Shown here in pieces: positions 1 through 7,274 of a DNA stretch of 20,640 nt. Source of the DNA: an uncultured Collinsella sp. GTDB lineage: Bacteria; Actinomycetota; Coriobacteriia; Coriobacteriales; Coriobacteriaceae. The notes beneath the pieces are model-generated. The model searched no databases. It was not told the origin of the DNA and saw nothing but the letters and a program-made list of their open reading frames with translations. The stretch lies in assembly GCA_900757285.1 (NCBI GenBank), contig CAAENI010000244.1:1-20640 (forward strand), read 5' to 3'. Each line of letters starts with the position of its first letter. The stretch's first letter is position 1. The translations under genes and the position numbers were made by a program.

Positions 1-471
1 CAGGTCGACACAGGCGTTGGCGACCTTGGAGCCTACGTTGCCCAGGCCGATGACGCCGATGCGCTTGCCCTTGAGCTCGCGGCCCACAAAGGCCTTCTTA
101 GCTTTTTCGGCATCGACCTGGATCTCGGGGTCGTCGGCGTTGTCGCGTACCCAGTTCATCGACTGCACTACGCCGCGGCTCGAGAGCACCAGCATGCCCA
201 GGACAAGCTCCTTGACGGCGTTGCTGTTGGCACCGGGGGAGTTAAAGACGACGACGCCCTTCTTGGCGTACTCCTCGACGGGGATGTTGTTGACGCCGGC
301 GCCGCAGCGGGCGATGGCGCGGATGCCCTCGGGCAGCTCGTAGCCGTGCAAGTCGGTCGAGCGCATCAGGATCGCGTCGGCCTCCTCGGCGGTACCCACA
401 AACTCGTAGCCCTCGCCAAACTCGACTTTGCCGTCTTTAGTGATGTCGTCGATGGTCTTAATCTTACGCAT
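1..471 (-). CDS. serA: D-3-phosphoglycerate dehydrogenase, N-terminal part (partial at left edge)
   Basis: SerA oxidises 3-phosphoglycerate to 3-phosphohydroxypyruvate with NAD+, the first step of serine synthesis in the cytoplasm. The 157 visible codons begin MRKIKTIDDI. They contain the substrate-domain hallmark RCGAGVNNIP (about residues 57-66) and the start of the Rossmann nucleotide-binding domain, IGVIGLGNVGSKVA (about 138-151), with the GxGxxG pattern. The frame is open to the window edge, so the rest of the gene lies to the left. The start is set by a TAAGGAG Shine-Dalgarno (reverse strand, about 482-488) before ATG at 471. The gene lies 73 bp downstream of serC on the same strand, so the two probably form a serine-biosynthesis operon. 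The early domain order matches short D-isomer-specific 2-hydroxyacid dehydrogenases. A C-terminal ACT domain cannot be judged here. Confidence 0.93.
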   Translation of the reverse strand, partial: MRKIKTIDDITKDGKVEFGEGYEFVGTAEEADAILMRSTDLHGYELPEGIRAIARCGAGVNNIPVEEYAKKGVVVFNSPGANSNAVKELVLGMLVLSSRGVVQSMNWVRDNADDPEIQVDAEKAKKAFVGRELKGKRIGVIGLGNVGSKVANACVDL

Positions 472-544
472 GGAAAAAACTCCTTAGCAGGTTTTGATCT
501 AAACAGGGTGGTCTGAGGTGGCTGTTCGGCCCGCGGGTTGCGGG

Positions 545-1669
<1,125 letters not shown>

Positions 1670-1988
1670 CTTCTAGTTCCCCTCGTAGTCGTTTGAACGT
1701 TCGGGATACTTTAGCACAGTGCAGCGCCGGGTGCGACCGCATCACGGTAAAACTCGAGTGCGCCGCTATGATTTACAGGATGGTTACATGGGGGAGGGTT
1801 GCCTCGAGGCTCACATACGATCCGCCTCGGCCTTCATTCTATGTTGAGTGTAGCGGAGGGCGGGGACAGATTCACAAGCGCGGTTGTCTGGCAAGTGTGA
1901 TTTGGGGCAACCTCGTCAAAGCTTCTGAGCTGCGAAAATAACCGTTAACCGGATTTAATTTTGTTGCTCAACATTTGACACTCTGGGC

Positions 1989-2017
1989 GTGGTAACTTTT
2001 TTACCAACAGGTATGAT
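1989..2017 (+). promoter_or_regulatory. candidate BREX operon promoter
   Basis: TATGAT at 2012-2017 matches the -10 consensus at five of six positions and lies about 80 bp before the upstream brxA start. At 17-bp spacing the -35 would be GTGGTA (1989-1994), which is poor, so the promoter may need an activator or be weak. A good TTGACA lies at 1975-1980 but is 31 bp from this -10, and nothing useful lies 16-18 bp after it. The assignment rests on position and the -10 match only. Confidence 0.3.
1990..2006. promoter_or_regulatory. 17-bp palindrome, possible operator
   Basis: TGGTAACTTTTTTACCA is a perfect 6-bp inverted repeat around 5 nt. It sits just upstream of, or in the spacer of, the candidate BREX promoter -10 at 2012. 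That is where a dimeric repressor or activator would bind. No regulator gene (such as a BrxR-type WYL protein) lies next to it in the window. It could instead be a chance AT-rich palindrome. Confidence 0.35.
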
Positions 2018-2027
2018 TATTGTCATG

Positions 2028-2059
2028 TGCGCCGCGCCTGCCTGCCGGGCCGCGGCGCA
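2028..2059 (+). other. GC-rich hairpin in the brxA 5' leader
   Basis: TGCGCCGCG (2028-2036) pairs perfectly with CGCGGCGCA (2051-2059) around a 14-nt loop. It would fold at the 5' end of a transcript started near 2023. There is no T-run after it, so it is not an intrinsic terminator. It may affect stability or translation of the leader. Confidence 0.4.
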
Positions 2060-2095
2060 TTCGTGACAGCCTCTGACACCCTTGGAGCGTGCACT

Positions 2096-2161
2096 GTGGA
2101 TGTAACCGCAAAAAGCGTTCGGGGGGGGGGTGCTCACCCGCGAGCAATTCCTCCCGCATGA
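2096..2161 (+). other. upstream GTG start of brxA, currently out of frame (22 codons)
   Basis: GTG at 2096 has GGAG (2084-2087) 8 nt upstream, a better initiation context than the in-frame GTG at 2130. It encodes MDVTAKSVR, enters the G-run (2121-2130) and, with ten G, runs out of frame to TGA at 2159-2161. With nine or twelve G it would fuse to the brxA frame. With nine G the protein starts MDVTAKSVRGGVLTREQF, which I judge closer to the usual BrxA N-terminus than starting at VLTREQF. Either the tract is a genuine slippage switch or its length is miscounted in this sequence. Confidence 0.5.
2121..2130. repeat. homopolymeric G10 tract at the brxA start
   Basis: Ten consecutive G occupy 2121-2130, and the last G is the first base of the in-frame GTG codon. 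Long G-runs are rare and unstable, and they are classic sites of slipped-strand phase variation when placed at the 5' end of a gene. Here the run length decides whether the better upstream start (2096) reads into brxA. The ORF continues for more than 200 codons after the tract, so the rest of brxA is intact. Confidence 0.8.
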
Positions 2162-2780
2162 GATGCGCATCGTCGCTGGCCTGCGTACGCAGGGCGTAAG
2201 CGACGAGCAGGTCATTGTACGCGTAAAGAGCGAAAACCTCTTTCAATATCCCACGGAGCGCATGGTCGCCAACCGCGCAACCGTGTGCCTTCGCCGCCTC
2301 GACGCCATGGTGCCCACGGACGCCGCATGCGCCGCGCGCGGCATCGACCCCAAAACCGCCGTCGAGGCTGCGTTATCCCTAACCGGCCTCATGGCATCCG
2401 GTACTCCCACGCAGGCGGACCAGGCCATCTTTTACAGCATGATCTGCCGCTACGATATCGTGCGCGAGTTCGTGCTCGTCGAGGTGGGGGAGCGCCTGCA
2501 AAACTTCGACTATGCCTTCACGGCGGCTGACCTCAACGCCTTTATGACGCGCTTTACCACGGAGTATCCGGACGCGGCCCGCTGGACCGAGGCCACGGTC
2601 AAGCGCATTAAGGGCTCGATTCGCCAGACGCTCCGCCATGCCGGCCTTATCGGCGAGGGTATGGGCCCGGAGTCTGAGCGCCTGTCACCACTCTTCCTCG
2701 ATTCCGATGTCGAGCGAGCCTTGGTTCAGCTGGGTGAGCAGCCGCTTATCGCGGCCCTTACCGGTAGGGAGGTGATGTAG
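2130..2780 (+). CDS. brxA: BREX protein BrxA (DUF1819 family)
   Basis: BrxA is a small conserved DNA-associated component of BREX phage defence. The 216 codons match the DUF1819/BrxA pattern: an N-terminal stretch ending LPHEMRIVAGLRTQGVS, then KSENLFQYPTERM (about residues 34-46) and an arginine-rich helix NRATVCLRRLDAM. These are followed by helical segments, with KRIKGSIRQTLRHAGLI (about 157-173) near the C-terminus. It is the first gene of the BREX operon and its stop is one base before the brxB start. The listed start is the only in-frame one downstream of a TAA at 2103. It is a GTG embedded in the G-run with no normal Shine-Dalgarno, so expression in this G10 state is probably reduced. 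A nine-G tract would give a 227-aa protein from 2096. Identity is confident from the motif pattern and operon position; the start is uncertain. Confidence 0.85.
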   Translation: MLTREQFLPHEMRIVAGLRTQGVSDEQVIVRVKSENLFQYPTERMVANRATVCLRRLDAMVPTDAACAARGIDPKTAVEAALSLTGLMASGTPTQADQAIFYSMICRYDIVREFVLVEVGERLQNFDYAFTAADLNAFMTRFTTEYPDAARWTEATVKRIKGSIRQTLRHAGLIGEGMGPESERLSPLFLDSDVERALVQLGEQPLIAALTGREVM

Positions 2781-2781
2781 C

Positions 2782-3474
2782 GTGGTTCCCGCCAACAGCG
2801 CCGTCGACCCCGCAATCACCCCGGCGACGGACATCACCACCAATATCGGCATCCATTCCCGCCAGAGCGTCGTGGCGGCGCATGCCCGCTCCGAGCGAGC
2901 CCGCCAGGAATTTGAGCGCCGCGCTCAACTCCTGCGCGAGTGCCTGTGCAGCGAGGACTTTTTGGCCAACAGGGGCATAGGCAATGAGATCGGCTTCCAC
3001 ACCTTTTGTTATGACCCCGCGCTGGAGTTTGAGGCGCGTGCATTATTTGACGCCCTTTCACGCGATGCCGAGGCCGACAAGCTTCCGTGCACGCTCAAGG
3101 TCGTGAACCTCTACGACGCCGTGCTGGCAATCCTTAAAGATCTTGATGTCCTTGAGCCTATGCAAGAGCAAGAAGGTGATTTTGGATTAGAAACTGTGTT
3201 CGATGATGTGGTGGATTATTGCCAGCCGGATGCTGTCTCCGACCTGATTTTGGATTTGACTCAACCTCGCGAGTCGGGCGATGTGATTTTGCTTGTAGGG
3301 GTTGGCGAAGTCTATCCCTTTTTGCGAGTTCACAACCTGTTTGATTCTATGCAGTCTGACTTCCATGATGTGCCGGTTATCGCGGCTTATCCCGGTAGCT
3401 TTAATGGCTCGTCTGTCACCTTGTTTAACAGGCTTGCAGCAGAGAACTATTACCGCGCGATCGATATCTCATAA
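2782..3474 (+). CDS. brxB: BREX protein BrxB (DUF1788 family)
   Basis: BrxB is a conserved BREX component of unclear biochemical role. The 230-aa product carries the family pattern IGFHTFCYDPALEFE (about residues 70-84) and a segment VVNLYDAVLAILKDL. A C-terminal half follows with VGEVYPFLRVHNLFD, then PVIAAYPGSFNGSSVTLFN and ENYYRAIDIS at the end. The GTG start is supported by GGGAGGTGA (2767-2775) inside the end of brxA, so the two genes are translationally coupled. The N-terminal 40 or so residues exceed what I expect for the family. Base composition changes inside the gene: up to about 3120 it is GC-rich like brxA, and after that it becomes AT-richer with many T-ending codons, continuing into brxC. 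This suggests a recombination join within the gene. Confidence 0.88.
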   Translation: MVPANSAVDPAITPATDITTNIGIHSRQSVVAAHARSERARQEFERRAQLLRECLCSEDFLANRGIGNEIGFHTFCYDPALEFEARALFDALSRDAEADKLPCTLKVVNLYDAVLAILKDLDVLEPMQEQEGDFGLETVFDDVVDYCQPDAVSDLILDLTQPRESGDVILLVGVGEVYPFLRVHNLFDSMQSDFHDVPVIAAYPGSFNGSSVTLFNRLAAENYYRAIDIS

Positions 3475-3530
3475 GTCGACCTCGACCCCTGCGTTGTTGG
3501 CTGTCGTTCTCCAAATTTAAGGAGCTTAAA

Positions 3531-6500
3531 ATGGATAAAACAATTGTCCGTAATCTCTTTTCGAAAGATATCAACCGTTCCATTAACGGGGTTGTTGTCG
3601 TTGACGATAAGAAAGACGAGTCAATCAGGCAAGAGCTTAGCGAGTACGTGGTGACACGTGAGCTGCAGGGGCATTTTGCTACTCTTTTCAATGCTTATAG
3701 CGCTTCTTTAGATTCACCGACCAATAAGATGGGCGTGTGGGTCAGCGGTTTCTACGGATCCGGTAAATCGCATTTCCTTAAAATTGCGAGCTATTTGCTT
3801 GGGAACCTCAACGTTGATGGCAAGCGCGCTATTTCCTATTTTGACGGCAAGATTGCCGATCCCATGGTGTTTGCTTCAATGGAGCGCGCCTGTTCCATTC
3901 CTACGCAGACTCTTCTCTTTAATATCGACAGCAAGGCGGGCTCATGGAAGGGTGATAAGTCATCCGTTGCTGTTCTTTATGGATTTGAGCGTGTGTTTTA
4001 CGAGGCCCGAGGTTTTTACGGCATTAAACCTAAGCTCGCTCAGCTTGAGGAGTACATTGACGAAATTGGCAAGACTCAAGAGTTTCGCGATGAATTCGAG
4101 CGTTTAACGGGCAAATCATGGGTCGATAATCGTAAAACCTACAGGTATAACAAATCTTTTCGCGGGCTTCTTAAAGATACTTTGGGCATGAGCGACGATG
4201 AAATCAAAGCTTGGATTACTAGCCCTGATGACGAGCTTCTTCAACCCGATGAGTTCGCCCAAAAGGTTAAAGAATACGTTGATGCTCAAGCAGCCGCCAA
4301 TGGTGGCGATTTTCGCCTTGTTTTCATGGTTGATGAGGTTGGACAGTTTATTGCTAACGACAACGGCTCGGATCGCTTGCTAAGTCTTCAGACGGTGGTC
4401 GAGGAGTTGGGATCGGTTTGCGGCGGCCGCGTTTGGGTAATGGTTTCGAGTCAAGAGGACATTTACAATCTCGGTCTTCCGGGCGGGATTGATACGGGCA
4501 AGTTCTCCAAGATTTTAGGTCGTTTCGACACCCGCCTTTCGCTCTCCAGCTCCAGCGTGGACGAGGTCATCCAGCGCCGTGTGCTCGAGAAGACCGCGCC
4601 GGCGGCCGATATGCTTGCACAGGTCTACGAGCAAGACGCCGCCGTGCTCAAAAACAACTTTACCTTTGAGGGTGGCTCGCGCTCCGACCTTGCCGGCTAC
4701 GCTAACTCCAAGGATTTTGTGGCAAGCTACCCGTTTGTGGGCTACCAGTTTAAGCTCCTGCCCGACGTGATGACCGAGGTACGCAAGCACGGTGTCAAGG
4801 CCAAGCACATGTCCACGGGCGAGCGCTCCATGCTGAGCGCCTTCCAGGAGAGCGCTCAGACCATCCAACTTGAGCAGACCGGTGCGCTCGTGCCGTTCTG
4901 GCGCTTCTTCGACACCATCTCCAAAGATCTTGAGCATGGCATTATCCAGGTGGTCGACCGCGCGATCCGTGCGGCCGAGGACGCAAAGGGCCTTGAGCCC
5001 TATGACGTGCGGGTGCTCAAGCTCCTGTACCTGATTCGTTACATCGGCTACGTCAAGGCCACGGTCGAGAACATCTCCATTCTTATGATCGACGGCCTCG
5101 ATGTGGATAAGCGTGTCCTCAAGGACCGCGTCAAGGAGTCCCTTGCCCGCCTGGAGCGCGAGAACTACGTGGCGCGCCAGGGCGATACCTATAGCTTCCT
5201 CACCGACGAGGAGCAGGAGATTACGCAGGAAATCGCGCGCACCCCGATTGACAACGCGCAAGTGATCGAGTCCATCAAGAAGCGCCTGTTCGACAGCATC
5301 TACAACGCGCGCAAGCTCAACCGCGGGGCCAACGACTTCCCGTTTGACCGCTATGTGGACGGCTCAATCCACGGTGGCAGCATGGGCGGCATGGAGCTTT
5401 ACGTGGCGACTATGGCGAGCGACCTGGGCCGTGCGGACGATACCGAGCTGGCCTTGGCTTCTTCGGGCAAAGCCGTCGTGGCCCTGAGCGATGAGGCGGA
5501 TTACTGGGAGACGCTCGTCAACGCCGCCAAGATCCGCAAGTACGCCAAGACACGCAACCTTCAGGAGCTCCGGCCGAGTACGCGCCAGATCGTTGAGTCC
5601 AAGATGCGCGAGGCGGCCCATAGCGAGAAAGAGGCCGACGCCCTTCTGACCGAGGCCGTGCTCCATGCGCGTTGCGCCGTCAACGGCCGCATGGTCGAGG
5701 TGCGTGCAGCCAAGCCTGCCCAGGTCTTTGAGCAGGTGCTGGCACAGCTGTGCGATGTGGTCTTTGAAAAGGCCGACTACATCGGTGCGCCGGTCACGAG
5801 TGATTCCGATATCCGCTCCACGCTGGCGGGCAACGTCCAGACGGGGCTCGATGGCATGGATGCGGGCAACACGCGTGCGCTCAAAGAGGTCGAGGACTTC
5901 CTCAAAGTGCAGCATCAGCGCCATCTGGATACCACTATGGGCGATATCCAGCGCCAGTACCAGCAAAGGCCCTTTGGCTGGCGCGAGGTCGACATCGCCA
6001 ATGTGGTGGCGCAACTTGTGGGGGAGCAGCGCGCGCAGGTGCTGTTTGGCGGCCAGACGGTCCAAGCTAACGACAGCCGCATGGTGGCACTCCTGCGCAA
6101 GGATGCCGATAAGGCCCAAGTGCGCCTTCGCGTGCGCATGAGCGACCGTTTGCTGCGCGCCACGGGCGAGCTTATGCGCGACCTATTTGACCTCAAGACC
6201 GTACCCTCCAACGAGGATAAGCTTGTGGCCGAGCTCAAGGAGCATCTTGAGGGGTTGCGCGAGACGTGCCTTGCTATGGCGCGCGACTACTACACGGGCA
6301 TCAAACCGGCCTACCCGTATCCCGGCGAGGCTGAGTGCGAGAAGATGCGCTCGGAGGTGGCCGACGTCCTTAAGGATCAGAACGAGGCCGAGGCGTTCTT
6401 GACCACGTTCACCAAGCACGAGGACCGCCTGTTCGACGCCAAGGAAGACTATGACAGGGTGGCTGAGTTTTTCGATTCCAACCAGCGCGCAACGTTTGAT

Positions 6501-7208
6501 CACGCCAAGGAATTCTTGAGTCGCACGGAGGGCATTGAGTATGCCTCCGACGACATTCCCGGCGCGGTGGAGAATGTGGCAAAGGTGTGCGAGATCCTCA
6601 AAGATCCCAAGCCCTACAGCCGCATTAAAGACCTGCAACCGCTGATGGCCCCCGTCGAGGAATACATTAAAAAGCTCCTGGGCATGCGCCGCAACGAGTT
6701 CTTGCATCGCATCGAGAACGACCTGCAGGACCTGCAGAAGCAGGCCGAGAGCCAAGATGGTTTTGTCAAGCAGGCCAAGGATGCCATAGCAGACGCCGGC
6801 ACCAAGTATGAGTCGTTCAAGAACCGCACCCACGGCGTCCAGAGCCTCAACGAGCTTAACGCCCTCGCGGCAAACTGGGAAAGCTGGACCATCACGGCGG
6901 CCAACAAGATATACGACGCCGTGGACGCCGCACGCGAGCGTATGGAAAACGAGCGCCGTTCCACCGAGGTCACCAGCACGGGTGAAGTGGTCAAAAAGAT
7001 CACCAACAAGGGCACCGCTACGCCAAGTCACGGTTCCGTTCCCGTGCCCGTGCCCAAGCCCCAGCGCAAGGTCAAGACCGTGCGTCGCGCCGACCTGGCC
7101 AAGCCGAGCCGCCTCACAACCGCAGAGGACGTGGATCGCTACGTGGACGACCTGCGCGCCCGCCTTATGCAGGCGCTTGCATCAAACGACGAGATCCGCA
7201 TTAACTAA
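3531..7208 (+). CDS. brxC: BREX P-loop ATPase BrxC
   Basis: BrxC is the large ATPase of BREX. At 1225 aa it has the usual length. It starts DKTIVRNLFSKDINRSINGVV, a typical BrxC opening. The Walker A motif is GFYGSGKSH (residues 73-81, Lys79) and Walker B is LVFMVDEVGQF with Asp268-Glu269. STGERSMLSAFQESA follows around residue 425. The C-terminal half is helical and charged, likely coiled coil (about 850-1120), and ends with a basic linker. The start has AAGGAG (3521-3526) five bases before ATG. The 56-bp gap from brxB shows no terminator. Composition is mosaic: codons 1 to about 335 (to about 4540) are AT-richer and use many T-ending codons, while the rest is GC-rich with C-ending codons. 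The frame is intact across the join, so the product is probably functional. Confidence 0.95.
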   Translation: MDKTIVRNLFSKDINRSINGVVVVDDKKDESIRQELSEYVVTRELQGHFATLFNAYSASLDSPTNKMGVWVSGFYGSGKSHFLKIASYLLGNLNVDGKRAISYFDGKIADPMVFASMERACSIPTQTLLFNIDSKAGSWKGDKSSVAVLYGFERVFYEARGFYGIKPKLAQLEEYIDEIGKTQEFRDEFERLTGKSWVDNRKTYRYNKSFRGLLKDTLGMSDDEIKAWITSPDDELLQPDEFAQKVKEYVDAQAAANGGDFRLVFMVDEVGQFIANDNGSDRLLSLQTVVEELGSVCGGRVWVMVSSQEDIYNLGLPGGIDTGKFSKILGRFDTRLSLSSSSVDEVIQRRVLEKTAPAADMLAQVYEQDAAVLKNNFTFEGGSRSDLAGYANSKDFVASYPFVGYQFKLLPDVMTEVRKHGVKAKHMSTGERSMLSAFQESAQTIQLEQTGALVPFWRFFDTISKDLEHGIIQVVDRAIRAAEDAKGLEPYDVRVLKLLYLIRYIGYVKATVENISILMIDGLDVDKRVLKDRVKESLARLERENYVARQGDTYSFLTDEEQEITQEIARTPIDNAQVIESIKKRLFDSIYNARKLNRGANDFPFDRYVDGSIHGGSMGGMELYVATMASDLGRADDTELALASSGKAVVALSDEADYWETLVNAAKIRKYAKTRNLQELRPSTRQIVESKMREAAHSEKEADALLTEAVLHARCAVNGRMVEVRAAKPAQVFEQVLAQLCDVVFEKADYIGAPVTSDSDIRSTLAGNVQTGLDGMDAGNTRALKEVEDFLKVQHQRHLDTTMGDIQRQYQQRPFGWREVDIANVVAQLVGEQRAQVLFGGQTVQANDSRMVALLRKDADKAQVRLRVRMSDRLLRATGELMRDLFDLKTVPSNEDKLVAELKEHLEGLRETCLAMARDYYTGIKPAYPYPGEAECEKMRSEVADVLKDQNEAEAFLTTFTKHEDRLFDAKEDYDRVAEFFDSNQRATFDHAKEFLSRTEGIEYASDDIPGAVENVAKVCEILKDPKPYSRIKDLQPLMAPVEEYIKKLLGMRRNEFLHRIENDLQDLQKQAESQDGFVKQAKDAIADAGTKYESFKNRTHGVQSLNELNALAANWESWTITAANKIYDAVDAARERMENERRSTEVTSTGEVVKKITNKGTATPSHGSVPVPVPKPQRKVKTVRRADLAKPSRLTTAEDVDRYVDDLRARLMQALASNDEIRIN

Positions 7209-7215
7209 CCCGCTC

Positions 7216-7247
7216 AGCCGCCGGCGCCCAAGCATGCGCCGGTGGCT
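7216..7247 (+). other. 12-bp hairpin between brxC and pglX
   Basis: AGCCGCCGGCGC (7216-7227) pairs with GCGCCGGTGGCT (7236-7247) around an 8-nt loop, with a single G-U wobble. It begins 8 bases after the brxC stop and ends 27 bases before the pglX ATG. No proper T-run follows (only GCGTTTTG), so full termination is unlikely. It could act as an mRNA processing or stability element that adjusts BrxC to PglX ratio. It also buries the in-frame GTG at 7242, arguing against that start. Confidence 0.6.
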
Positions 7248-7274
7248 TATGGCGTTTTGAAAGGTACGGGAACC

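Larger units (their letters stand above)
1670..2095. other. divergent intergenic region between serC and the BREX operon
   Basis: About 425 bp separate the serC start (reverse) from the first possible brxA start (forward). I see no convincing gene here. For serC the best candidate is a reverse-strand -10 TAAAGT at 1708-1713, 39-44 bp before the ATG, with only a poor -35 (about 1731-1736). The half near brxA is AT-rich (about 1935-2025) and holds an isolated TTGACA (1975-1980), the palindrome at 1990-2006 and TATGAT (2012-2017). The middle, 1750-1930, shows nothing I can interpret. Confidence 0.5.

Noticed and set aside
1695..1702. GAACGTTC palindrome near the serC promoter as a LexA box
   Set aside because: Gram-positive SOS boxes need a 4-nt centre between GAAC and GTTC, which is absent here.
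2120..2780. brxA as a pseudogene because of the G-run frame problem
   Set aside because: More than 200 codons are intact after the tract and an in-frame GTG exists; a reversible switch or a miscounted homopolymer fits better than decay.
7242..7274. Eleven-codon N-terminal extension of PglX from GTG 7242
   Set aside because: The start is buried in a 12-bp hairpin, has no ribosome site, and the ATG at 7275 matches the usual PglX opening.
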